DNA of 64,000 bases, taken from Saprospiraceae bacterium. Lineage in GTDB: Bacteria; Bacteroidota; Bacteroidia; Chitinophagales; Saprospiraceae. The notes beneath the pieces were generated by a model. The model worked only from the letters and a program-made list of their open reading frames with translations, searched no databases and was not told where the DNA came from. The DNA lies in contig JADKGI010000005.1 of NCBI GenBank assembly GCA_016722285.1, positions 96,150 to 160,149 on the forward strand. Direction: 5' to 3'. This document shows positions 30,713 through 39,371 of this stretch, piece by piece (position 1 is the stretch's first letter; every line of letters begins with the position of its first letter). The position numbers and the translations under genes were made by a program.

Positions 30713-31561
30713 ATGTTAATAAATTTGAATAAATTCCTGCCAAAGAAAGATATTTTTGCGAACAGTATAGAGATTTCGCATACTTATTTACTTATATTTT
30801 TGTTTTTTATTCAAAGTTCGGGAAACGCTCAGAAGAGTACAACTCCAGAAAAGCTATATAATGATAACGGTATAATACATATTGCTAGCCGATACCTAGG
30901 TGTCAGATATGAGGCAGGTACCCTTGAAGGAATTGGTCCTGAAAAACTTAGATATTTTTCAGATAAATTTGATTGTGTTACATTTGTCGAGTACGTATTG
31001 GCCGAATATCTTTTTCAAAATTCCGGAAAAAATAAAAATCAAACTTTTGAACAAATACTTCAAAACCTGAGATACAGGGATAGAGAGATAGATGGTTATG
31101 GATCCAGAATCCATTATTTTACTGAATGGATCCTTCAAAATACTGAAAATGGAATTCTAACAGATATAACTTCACAACTGTCAGATGTGAAATATAATAA
31201 GAAGATAACCTTTATGTCATCCCACATTACGTTGTATCCGAAATTATCAGATTCAACATCATTAAGCAAAGTGCTGGAATCTGAAATAAGAATTAATGCT
31301 CAAAATTGGTGCTACATACCTAAAGATCAGATAAGCAGCGTAGAACAAAAAATAAAAAGCGGGGATATCATAGCTATTACTACGGATATAGCAGGACTTG
31401 ATATTGTCCACACGGGATTCGCTTATAAAAAGAATGATGCTCTTTATTTACTTCATGCATCAGAAACCGAGGGTAAAGTCGTCATTAGTCAGCAAAATCT
31501 TAGTGCTTATCTGATGAGCCACAAGAAGCAATCCGGCATCATGGTGTTGCGGTGTAATTGA
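30713..31561 (+). CDS. DUF1460 / N-acetylmuramoyl-L-alanine amidase-like (NlpC/P60 fold)
   Basis: This is a cell-wall hydrolase-like protein (282 aa). An N-terminal hydrophobic segment suggests export. The catalytic Cys is in DKFDCVTFVEYVLAEY, and a His in DIVHTGFAY completes the papain-like site. The intervening IHYFTEWI is typical of DUF1460. Structurally characterised relatives process peptidoglycan-derived muropeptides. The gene is intact and starts 25 bp from the divergent M20 gene, so their promoters must overlap. Confidence 0.87.
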   Translation: MLINLNKFLPKKDIFANSIEISHTYLLIFLFFIQSSGNAQKSTTPEKLYNDNGIIHIASRYLGVRYEAGTLEGIGPEKLRYFSDKFDCVTFVEYVLAEYLFQNSGKNKNQTFEQILQNLRYRDREIDGYGSRIHYFTEWILQNTENGILTDITSQLSDVKYNKKITFMSSHITLYPKLSDSTSLSKVLESEIRINAQNWCYIPKDQISSVEQKIKSGDIIAITTDIAGLDIVHTGFAYKKNDALYLLHASETEGKVVISQQNLSAYLMSHKKQSGIMVLRCN

Positions 31562-31564
31562 GAT

Positions 31565-31800
31565 AGAGATGAATGAGGGCATCATGTTCATCCCAGTTTC
31601 TTTAATTTTTTGATAAAGTCAATGTCCTCCTTTTGTTCACCGATAGTTTTAACCAATTCATCACGATCTGTGTGTACTGATTCTATTTTTTTGGTTTTCC
31701 TTTTCGAATACAAACGCCGCATTGCTTAAAAATTCTTTCTTCCAGGTAGAAATTATACTATGTGTTACCTTTATGTTTTGAGCTAATTCCTGATAGGTAT
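31565..31800 (-). pseudogene. Remnant of an IS3-family orfA transposase
   Basis: The minus strand reads YQELAQNIKVTHSIISTWKK, then EFLSNAAFVFEKENQK, a frameshift, and DELVKTIGEQKEDIDFIKK with a stop. This is the helix-turn-helix and leucine-zipper end of an IS3-type OrfA. The N-terminus, OrfB and both ends are missing. It differs from the OrfA of the intact element at 39188-40685. It marks the left edge of the rearranged peptide locus. Confidence 0.7.
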
Positions 31801-31884
31801 ATCGTATTGGAAATCTTTCCCAAATATATAGTTATCATCAAAAACCAAGCTCAGATAATGGAAAATTCGAAATACCAACGGCTG

Positions 31885-31940
31885 CATTATTACTTCTGCC
31901 CTTTCAACCGTCGATCCAGTATCTCTGTCAGATGTGGATC
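31885..31940 (-). pseudogene. C-terminal scrap of a TlpA-type redoxin gene
   Basis: The sequence reads LTEILDRRLKGQK and a stop, matching the last residues of the redoxins ending LTAVLDRLLMGKK and LTEIMDRLLKGKK. It sits just downstream of the family-1 gene at 31959. The same arrangement recurs at 36530-36575, so both loci carry the footprint of the same recombination. Confidence 0.55.
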
Positions 31941-31958
31941 TAATGGTTTCTGACAGCA

Positions 31959-33137
31959 TTACTCTAATCGGTCCAGTACAGAACATAGATTGGGATCAGC
32001 AGGAGGTGGAGCTTGTACCAGAACAATTTTACCTTCTTTGTCAAATAAGAAATAAATGGGGTCATCAAAAAATCCCGACTCTTTGAATAGTTGATCTTCT
32101 CTCCCTCTTTTATAGTAAAATGTACTATCATCCATATTTACACCTTTGAGTGGTAATTTATGGTCATTAGTAATATTTTCATTCATTTCTATTATATAAA
32201 ACCTTATATTTTTACTCTGATAGGTGATACTCAGATCTTGAAGTCTTCTCTGAGTTTCTTCTTATTGTACTTTCCATGTACAAAAGCTACATATTTATAA
32301 TCTCCGGCATATTTTGCATTGAAATGGAGTCTTTGCTTCTCGTATAAAAATTTACGTACGGTTTGGGGCGCAAATTGGACCCATAATCACTGTATCAAAT
32401 TCGTAAAATATTCTATTAACTGTCATTGGTTTTTCATTTTCATCAGGAGAAAAAAGATAATTTTGCATGATCTCCAGACAATTTATTGGCAATGGTACTA
32501 TTTCTTTTATTTTAGATTTGTCATATTTGCCATGTAGAGAATATTCAAAATCTTTTTCTAATATAAAAGAACCTTTAAAAAATATTTCAGCAAAATTATA
32601 TGGTAGTTTTGATTGGTAAATATAGTTTGATTTAGGGTCAATGACGACTCTGAATTTACTTTGATTTTGATTTCCTATATATGCTTTCAGTTTGTTTTAG
32701 TTAGGTCTGTATAGCTTCTAGCAACCCATTCTTTTACAAGTTCTATTCCATGAGCAATATTCATTTTTGTAAATGAAATTTGGTTCTCATCTCTAAAATA
32801 GGATTGATTTTTGATTTGAGCATAAACTGAAAGAGTATCACCTTTCAAATTAGTTCTAATGACTATTAGGGTATCTCCTTTTATGAAATATTCTTTCGTT
32901 TCAGTAAGTTGAAGTTTATAATCAGAAATCAATTTATCTTCATCAATTATTTGATTTCTAAATCACTAATTTTTCGTTTTTGGTATAAAATTCAAAGCCA
33001 ATGTCATTTTCTTGTTTTATAACTTGAACCGTGATTTTCCCAATAAAACAAGAATCTAATGGCATCGAACTACTATATTGGTAATATAGTAAAAAAATAA
33101 TGCTTAAGATTCCTGTAAATATTTGTTTTATTTTCAT
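31959..33137 (-). CDS. Pseudo-redoxin paralogue 1 of the peptide locus (several frameshifts)
   Basis: The start Met at 33137 precedes a signal peptide (MKIKQIFTGILSIIFLLYY). The frame then shifts near 32945, 32690 and 32375, but each segment matches the paralogue at 36575-37775. Shared stretches are INGDTL/IKGDTL, FTKMNI, INCxxIM and KPMTVNRIFY. The C-terminal domain ends IYFLFDKEGKIVLV followed by APPPADPNLCSVLDRLE, which aligns with the end of TlpA redoxins. No CxxC is present where TlpA has WCQPC. I infer a thioredoxin-fold protein that lost its redox site and is exported to the periplasm or membrane. Its role is unknown. Confidence 0.6.
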
Positions 33138-33209
33138 TACATAGTTTATAATTCTCAAATATAAATTTTGAATAGGGTATCTCAATTATGTATTAAGGCT
33201 AAAAAATAA

Positions 33210-33256
33210 TTTTGGCAGTATTTTGCCAGAAAGTAGCAATAATACTGCCAAACGAT
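33210..33256 (-). terminator. Terminator after peptide gene A
   Basis: An 11-bp stem (TTGGCAGTAtt/aaTACTGCCAA) around a shorter inner loop is followed on the minus strand by AATTATTTTTT. It lies 45-90 bp past the stop of peptide A. Confidence 0.6.
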
Positions 33257-33300
33257 CCAATATTAATATTTATGTCTTAATCACTTATATTACATCAATC

Positions 33301-33564
33301 CTAAAATGAAAAATCTAACATTGTACAGTGACATAGTATGCAGTTTCGAAAAGTTAAATATCCGGTGCAAGTCGCATTTCCCCAAATGCATTGTACTCCA
33401 ATAGTAGAAAGTTGATTTACAACTGCGTCAAATTGGTCAGGATCAGCTTGATCAAGATGATTTAACACACCATCAATACCAGTACAAGAAATTCCTCCAC
33501 TTATTTTAACAAGACTATCATGTCCTTTGATCTCATACTCCTTAAAATCTTTCAAACTTAACAT
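33301..33564 (-). CDS. Double-glycine-leader peptide precursor A (fused to upstream gene)
   Basis: From Met 33564 it encodes 87 aa. The leader (residues 1-24: MLSLKDFKEYE ... LVKISGG) has the hydrophobic spacing and GG cleavage site of C39-processed peptides. The core begins ISC, contains FDAVVNQL and GVQCIWGNATC, and is rich in Cys. Its leader DNA (74 bp) is identical to that of precursor B. In this sequence the frame runs unbroken into the preceding VKOR-thioredoxin gene, giving a 174-codon chimera (33301-33825) with no stop between. It probably matures to a disulfide-containing exported peptide; activity is unknown. Confidence 0.75.
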   Translation of the reverse strand: MLSLKDFKEYEIKGHDSLVKISGGISCTGIDGVLNHLDQADPDQFDAVVNQLSTIGVQCIWGNATCTGYLTFRNCILCHCTMLDFSF

Positions 33565-34841
33565 ATGTATCAATGACGCCATACTTTGTCTATGCACCTT
33601 TGAGTCCTCATATCTGACGTAGATGGTCAAACCAGTGTCAGGGTTCATCATCAATAATTGGCACAACTGTCGGAAAGCGTCCAAACAATGACGACATGAT
33701 AGATGTATGATGAGTATAAATTGCACCCTTCCTGCCTGATTGCCCAATCTGACTCCATCTGTTGTTTCGGATATTATTAAGAGGCTACTGGTTAAAAACG
33801 CTCTATGACTACTTTGTGTGGCCATATCTGATTTTCTCTGATCGTAGATTGCTTTTGGAGATGTACAAGACCCAGATGAGAAGAAACCAAAGCAACAAAA
33901 CCTAATGAAATAAAACCTATCGACAGCAGAATGATATTATTTGAAATGTCAGTGTCTAACATTTTGAATTGAGTAAATATAGTATGGCTTGAAGGATCAG
34001 GATGATATTGATACACATACACAGCCGACAGACGGATTTGTTTTGAACCATTGTTGGTATATCGAGACAAGGACCATAACAAGGCTACATATGACCGAAA
34101 TAAAATAAACAACAGATATGGACAACTCATCAAAACCCAACTCAACACATACCAGAGCAAATATGCTGTATAGGAAATAGGCTGTCCCAAGCTCTGCAAA
34201 AGTAAATCCCACGATGGATACCGATGGCTTCTCAGTGCAAGCACTTTGGCCACTATCCGCGGCGCACACCATGTCAAAAGCGATATTGCCAAACCCTTTC
34301 TCCTGCATAAAATACCCAACAGCCAGACATATCCCTGCGATGCTCAGCAACAGCAATCCGCTCATCATCCAAGTCAAATTGGGCACAGATAATAATAACA
34401 GGAAAGATATAGCCAAACAAATAGAAAATATATAGTACTTATATTTCGCACTTTGGGCCGCAAAAATATAACTCAAGTAACCTTTTTTATTTATTGAAAT
34501 CGATTCTGTCCTTTCGAGAAGTAGTATCTCGGGTCTGAAGGATTTTTTATAGTCCTCCGTAGTGAGTTTTATTTTTTATTCTTCTGTATATCGAAAAGAA
34601 ATAGTTGAGTGTCATCTTTGGCTTCCAGCATATAAAAATGTTGATCCTTAGACTGCACTATCGCTGGGAATAATAGTGATGTAGTCGATATATCGGGTAC
34701 AGATATCACCATAGTGGCCACATTGTGATACTTGAGAGATATAGCAATCTCTGTCAGCGTAGATCCGGCGGTGAGGTATTTGATATCTAGACGAAGATGC
34801 AAATAGTGAAATATTTGTAGCAGCATAGTATTGCTTTTCAC
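33565..34841 (-). CDS. C39-like / VKOR / thioredoxin membrane protein (frameshifted, C-terminus truncated)
   Basis: The start is GTG at 34841, overlapping the TGA of the upstream redoxin. Residues 1-120 look like a C39 peptidase-like domain (LLFPAIVQSKDQHFYMLEAK) with the His but without an N-terminal catalytic Cys. The frame resumes as KLTTEDYKKSFRPEILLLE, then five or so membrane helices of a VKOR domain. Loop cysteines are in CAADSGQSAC; the active site CRLC is at about 34035 in a third frame. A thioredoxin segment with CRHC follows but stops after about 40 residues, where peptide A is fused. The expected role is oxidising Cys in exported peptides. Frameshifts at about 34570, 34040 and 33830 may be errors. 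Confidence 0.75.
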
Positions 34842-36006
34842 TTTTTACCCATCAGCAAGCGATCCAGTACAGCTGTCAGATTGGGGTCTGAAGGGCCAGG
34901 TGCATTCTCGAGCATGATGCGGCCTTCGGGGTCGAGCAGGATGTAGTGTGGTATGGCTTTGACATTGAGCTGTTTGCACAACTCTGAGTCAAATCCTTCG
35001 TGCATGATGTAATTGTCCCAGTATATATTTTCTTTGTCGATCATCTTTTTCCATTTTTCTGAAGCAGGCTCTCCATCGAGGGAGATGGATACCACTTTGA
35101 GGCCATGATAGCGGTATTTATCGTAGATATCACCTAGTGCAGGCATGGCATAGATGCATGGCTGACACCAGGTAGCCCAGAGGTCCACGATTGTGTAGTG
35201 ACCTTTTAGATTTTCTAAATTTACTTCCGTGCCATCAAGTCCTCTTGCTAGAATAGGTAATAACTTTCGATCCACTTCTTCGATGATGGTGGTGTCTTTT
35301 CCGTTTTTAACCAGTAATTTATCTAATGTAATGATATCTTCATCATCTTTTAGTTTGAAAAATGAAAGCTCTTCAAGCTTAGATTTACAACTGCGTTCTA
35401 AAAGAGTGATAGATTTACTAAAGATGTTGAATTATGATTCCAAGGTCTGTAACTTTGTTCAGATTTTAATATCATACCATTAGAATTAAAGATATCTTCA
35501 AAAGATAACCAAGACTGTTTTGGAAACATATATTTTAGTTCAGTATTAATATAAAGTTTAAACTCTGTACTCTTTTTAGGTGTAATTCCTACAAATTGTC
35601 TTGTTTTTATCCCAAGAATTTCTTGATAATTCTTACTAGGTAAAAATTCTTTGACTTCATTTAAAGATGATTTTATTTTAACATTTATAAAGTTTTTATT
35701 CTTTTTTGATCGTATAAACAGGTTTTTATTTATTTGGATATTTGTCGAAACTGTATCCCCAATTGAGTTTATTAAAAAATGTATCAAAGTATCGTTACAA
35801 ATTATATAGCTTTCATTTCTATCAAGAAAAGTATTGTATTCTTCAATAGATGATAAGTTTTTAAATTTTTGATTAATAAATAAAAAACCTTCATAACCTC
35901 TTTCGGTATACTTCTCATCTGTTTTAATAAGAATTTTACCCGAAAATAAATTTTGGCAAAAAACTACATTATTAAAAATAATAAATATAATGAACGCTTT
36001 TATCAA
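34838..36006 (-). CDS. Secreted TlpA-type redoxin of the peptide locus (frameshifted)
   Basis: A signal peptide (MIKAFIIFIIFNNVVFCQ) leads to a beta-rich N-terminal domain of about 180 residues that resembles GLPGLI-type proteins (EILGIKTRQFVG), an uncertain match. A frameshift near 35400 joins it to SKLEELSFFKLKDDED and a TlpA thioredoxin domain. Its active site is WATWCQPC, the cis-Pro is in AIPHYILLD, and the end reads NAPGPSDPNLTAVLDRL. Total length is about 388 aa. The gene lies between peptide B and the C39/VKOR gene, whose GTG start overlaps its stop, so the two are translationally coupled. It likely reduces or isomerises peptide disulfides. Confidence 0.78.
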
Positions 36007-36118
36007 AATTATTCATTTTTATGAATGAAGAACCTAAGTTCACATAGTCTTTAAACAAATAATAAATAGGAAAAATTAACAATTTTAACATTAATTTTTC
36101 CTATATTACTAAATTTTT

Positions 36119-36334
36119 TTATTGATCTGTCATATTATACCAACCACCATCTTGGGTACATTGGATTCCACCATTTCGCAATTGATAGACTACCTGATCA
36201 AATTGTGCTTTATTATACATGGAAAGGTGCTCCATAACACCCCAAACAGCATCACACTCAATTCCTCCACTTATTTTAACAAGACTATCATGTCCTTTGA
36301 TCTCATACTCCTTAAAATCTTTCAAACTTAACAT
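36119..36334 (-). CDS. Double-glycine-leader peptide precursor B
   Basis: This 71-aa precursor starts at Met 36334; the frame is open farther upstream, but the leader and promoter fix this start. The leader is identical in DNA to that of precursor A for 74 bp and ends KISGG. The core of about 47 residues begins IEC, then has FDQVVYQL and GGIQC, with only two Cys, which could form one disulfide. A and B share the FD-VV-QL and G(I/V)QC features; otherwise the cores differ. A promoter lies at 36448-36455. No modification enzyme is adjacent. Confidence 0.75.
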   Translation of the reverse strand: MLSLKDFKEYEIKGHDSLVKISGGIECDAVWGVMEHLSMYNKAQFDQVVYQLRNGGIQCTQDGGWYNMTDQ

Positions 36335-36383
36335 AATTTTAAAATTTAAATTGTTTTCTTTTGTATCACCTCTCTCTTTTATC

Positions 36384-36562
36384 GCCATACCGGTAACCCG
36401 ATACAGCAGGGTTTGAAGTATATATCCCTGGACTTGCAAATCTTTTACAAATATAGGTGGCGAGTGTCCGAAAAAATCGGACGCTGAAAAATATTTTCAA
36501 TAATTTGGAGATTATTTACACCTGCTATTATTTCTTCCCCTTCAGCAATCTATCCATTATCT
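36384..36562. repeat. Duplicated intergenic block, copy B
   Basis: This is about 179 bp, nearly identical to 38329-38508. It contains, on the minus strand, the last codons of a TlpA redoxin (DRLLKGKK, stop), a short hairpin (GTCCGA/TCGGAC), the TATATTTG promoter and a peptide-gene leader. It is a ready substrate for recombination between peptide cassettes. Confidence 0.8.
36448..36455 (-). promoter_or_regulatory. Promoter -7 box of peptide gene B
   Basis: TATATTTG on the minus strand fits TAnnTTTG. The 5' untranslated region is about 110 nt and contains a small CCGGTA/ACCCGATA-type fold. The same element precedes peptide C. Confidence 0.55.
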
Positions 36563-36574
36563 GTCAGATGGTAA

Positions 36575-37775
36575 TCAAATGGTTTCTGACAGCATTACTC
36601 CAATCGGGTCCAGGACAGTACACAAATTGGGATCAGAAGGAGGAGGTGCTTCCACTAAGACGATTTTACCACCTTTATCAAATAAAAAATAGATAGGATA
36701 CACTATAAAATCAATCTTTGCAAAAAGCGGATGTATAATACCTTGCTTAAAAAAATATGACTTCATTCCGGTCAATGTGTGCGTCTATCGGTGGCACATT
36801 ATATTTATTTGAAATATTTTCATTTATCTCTACAATATAACATCTGATATTTTTATCTCGATAAGTTGTATTCAGATCTTTGAAGTCATCCATGAGCTTT
36901 ATCTTATTGTAACTATTATGTACAAAAGCGATATATTTGTAATCCCCGGGCAGATCTTCCAAAGCCATCGAATCTACCTCACTAGTATAAATATAAACGT
37001 TTGCTTTTGGGCGTAAATCAGAGTGAAGAATTACGTTATCTGATGCATAAAAAATCCTGTTGACCGTAAGTGGCTTTTCGTACTCATTTGGGGTAAAGGA
37101 CAATTTATCCATGATGTCCTGACAATTAATGGACATTGGGTTAATGTCTATAGTTTCGTAAGTACGATTTAACCCTTGCAGATCATAGATTTCATTTTTA
37201 TAAATAATAATACCTCCTTCATAAAAGACATCCTTAAAATCAAATGGCAATAATGATTGATGATTATACTTGTGAGTATAATCTACAGAAATAGTATTAA
37301 TTGCATTTTGATAGCTTCCAATATAACTCTTTACATGATGATTATTTATGTGGCGTTTTAAGCTCTTCCAGCTTTTTATATGCTCTATTAAATGTGGTAT
37401 ATTCATTTTGGTAAAGTTTTCTTTGCCTTTACTTTTTACATAAGAGTCCTTTTTTATTTGAACACGCGATGTTAAAGTATCCCCTATCACATTTATTGAA
37501 AACATGATCAAAGTATCTCCATTTATATAGTACTTTATTTCCCGCACCAACCCAAATTCATAGTCTTCTTTCCATTTACTCTGGTTGGAAAATCTATGAC
37601 GCAGTGTTGACTTAACTTCTTCTGTTTTATTAAACCACTCCAAGACCTTTTTCTGTATGAAGTTTTGAATATGATATTGTGATTACACCTGTAAATGAAG
37701 TATCAGAAAGACTTGACATACATTTGCCATCATGTAATAAAAAAATACAATTATTATTATTGATAACTTTATCAT
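36575..37775 (-). CDS. Pseudo-redoxin paralogue 2 of the peptide locus (frameshifted)
   Basis: From Met 37775 a signal-like helix (MIKLSIIIIIVFFYY) is followed by a frame change near 37730-37640. The main 298-codon segment (37643-36747) and a final segment (36775-36575) then follow. Restoring the shift near 36760 gives KQGIIHPLFAKIDFIVYPIY and the tail GKIVLVEAPPPSDPNLCTVLD. It is paralogous to 31959-33137. The C-terminal part has the beta strands and cis-Pro (YPIYFLFD) of a thioredoxin fold but no CxxC. The 20 codons after LDPIG are read from a shifted frame; the family end is probably DRLE with a stop at 36595. Function is unknown. It lies downstream of peptide C, probably in one transcript. 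Confidence 0.65.
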
Positions 37776-37956
37776 AATTGTGGCATCTAAGTTTTATAAA
37801 TTATCGATAGAAAATTGGGTTGTATTTTAAATGTACAAAATTAAATTGCAAAAATTTTAGATTTTAATCGTTTGATTATGAACATAATAATATTAATGTT
37901 TTTCGCAATATAATTTCTTTTGACTATAATAATGAAATCCAAAATTGCATAAATAC

Positions 37957-38005
37957 AAAGTTCGACTCATACTACAATAGTATTATGAAGCAAGAGTCGA
38001 ACTTT
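37957..38005 (-). terminator. Long hairpin after peptide gene C
   Basis: A perfect 12-bp stem AAAGTTCGACTC/GAGTCGAACTTT encloses a second 6-bp hairpin (ATACTA/TAGTAT). It starts 28 bp past the stop of peptide C. The T-tract is weak, so it may act as an attenuator or a 3' stabiliser, which would give more peptide mRNA than downstream mRNA. Confidence 0.6.
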
Positions 38006-38032
38006 AAACAATCCTCTTTTTACAAATATTGT

Positions 38033-38278
38033 CTAGCAGACAGCATAGTTTCGGGCTTCACCATTTGCGTTATAATAATAGCCGACTGTACAAGTATTAT
38101 TTCCCCATTGACATTGAATACCTCCTCCCCAAAGCATCTCTATGACAGCTGATTTCTGAGGTTGCCCATCGAGTGCATCTAGCACTTCATCTATAGCAGA
38201 ACATTGTATACCACCAGAAATTTTATTTAAAGTATCTTTCTTAACCTCATACTCCTTAAAATCTTTCAAACTTAGCAT
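38033..38278 (-). CDS. Double-glycine-leader peptide precursor C
   Basis: This 81-aa precursor has a leader (MLSLKDFKEYEVKKDTLNKI then SGG) that differs slightly from A and B but keeps the hydrophobic positions and GG site. The core of about 58 residues begins IQC, has GGIQCQWGNNTC (close to GVQCIWGNATC of precursor A) and ends in a terminal Cys. Four Cys in the core allow two disulfides. The gene is complete, with a promoter at 38393-38400 and a strong hairpin after the stop. It is the first gene of a minus-strand run toward 36575. Confidence 0.78.
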   Translation of the reverse strand: MLSLKDFKEYEVKKDTLNKISGGIQCSAIDEVLDALDGQPQKSAVIEMLWGGGIQCQWGNNTCTVGYYYNANGEARNYAVC

Positions 38279-38328
38279 AATTTTAAAATTTTATACGATA
38301 AATTAAAAATTTACCTCGCTCTTTTGTA

Positions 38329-38508
38329 GCCATACCGGTCAACCGATACAGCAGGGTTTAAGGTATCTGTCCCTGGACTTGCAAATCTTTTACAAATATA
38401 GGTGGCGAGTGTCCGAAAAAATCGGACGCTGAAAAATATTTTCAAAAAAATTGGAGATTATTTACACCTGCTATTATTTCTTCCCCTTCAGCAATCTATC
38501 CATTATCT
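38329..38508. repeat. Duplicated intergenic block, copy C
   Basis: This 180-bp block nearly matches 36384-36562. Here the redoxin 3' end is part of the larger gene fragment at 38474-39187, which suggests this is the parental arrangement. Confidence 0.8.
38393..38400 (-). promoter_or_regulatory. Promoter -7 box of peptide gene C
   Basis: TATATTTG on the minus strand sits at the same place within the duplicated block as that of gene B, about 115 nt upstream of the start codon. Confidence 0.55.
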
Positions 38509-39187
38509 CTGTCAGATTAGGGTCGGATGGACCAGGTGCATTCTCGAGCATGATGCGACCCTCCAGGGTCGAGTAGGATGTAGCGTGGTATGGCTTGACA
38601 TCCAGCTGGCGACACAGGTCTGAGTCAAATCCTTGCGGCATGATGTAGTTGTCCCAGTATATATGTTCCCTTTCTATCGTTTTCTTCCATTTTTTCTGTG
38701 GCGGGCTCTCCATCCAAGGTGAGATGGATACCACTTTGAGACCATCATACCGGTATTTATCGTAGATATCTCCCAATGCAGGCATGGCATAGATGCATGG
38801 CTGGCACCAGGTGGCCATGGGTCTATGAGGGTGTATGAGCCAAGAAAATTTCTTCCGTCGTTTTATTATCCATGTTTGTCATAAAGCTGGACTTGTATCA
38901 GATTACGGGAAATCCTCCTCAATTATTGTATAGTCCTTGCCTTCTATGACCGGAATGTAAATCAACCAATGCTTTTGCATCCAGCAAGTTGAAATCAAAA
39001 TTTAGTTTTTCGAGTTCCTGCCTGCAACTACAATTTTCTTTTTCGAATTTCATAGACTTCGGATGTATCTTTGTATTATCAGTTTTACTAATAGATTCTG
39101 TTTTAAGTAAGATACCGTTTCCGAAGAAAATACTACCCAGTTGATATTTTATTTTCAGTAGTAGACATTAAATTAAAATCTTCAGTT
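38474..39187 (-). pseudogene. TlpA-type redoxin fragment, 5' half lost at the IS3 element
   Basis: This is a third locus copy of the redoxin at 34838-36006. Reading across several frameshifts gives FFGNGILLKTESISKTDN, CSCRQELEKLNFDF, GSYTLIDP, then ATWCQPCIYAMPALGDIYDK with an intact CxxC, and the end NAPGPSDPNLTEIMDRLLKGK. The signal peptide and first 150 or so residues are absent: homology stops where the IS3 element begins, and I do not find the missing part on the far side. It was probably truncated by IS insertion and deletion. Confidence 0.7.
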
Positions 39188-39371
39188 GTACCAACCCCCT
39201 AAATATTGGACAACTTGTTAATGAAATAATTAATAATAAATTGCTCTTTGACATCCGTTTTCAACAAATTCAACATTCCTAAATTTCCTGAAAGGGAAAA
39301 TTTAGAACCATTGAATTGTGGAAAACACATTCGTTTTTTGATCTGGTTCTCTTTAGTGCTTTGACCTCTTA

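Noticed and set aside
31565..39190. ABC exporter, HlyD-type adaptor, lanthionine or radical-SAM enzyme for the peptides
   Set aside because: I searched both strands for Walker/ABC signature, HlyD-like coiled coil and CxxxCxxC motifs here and found none. An exporter must be encoded elsewhere.
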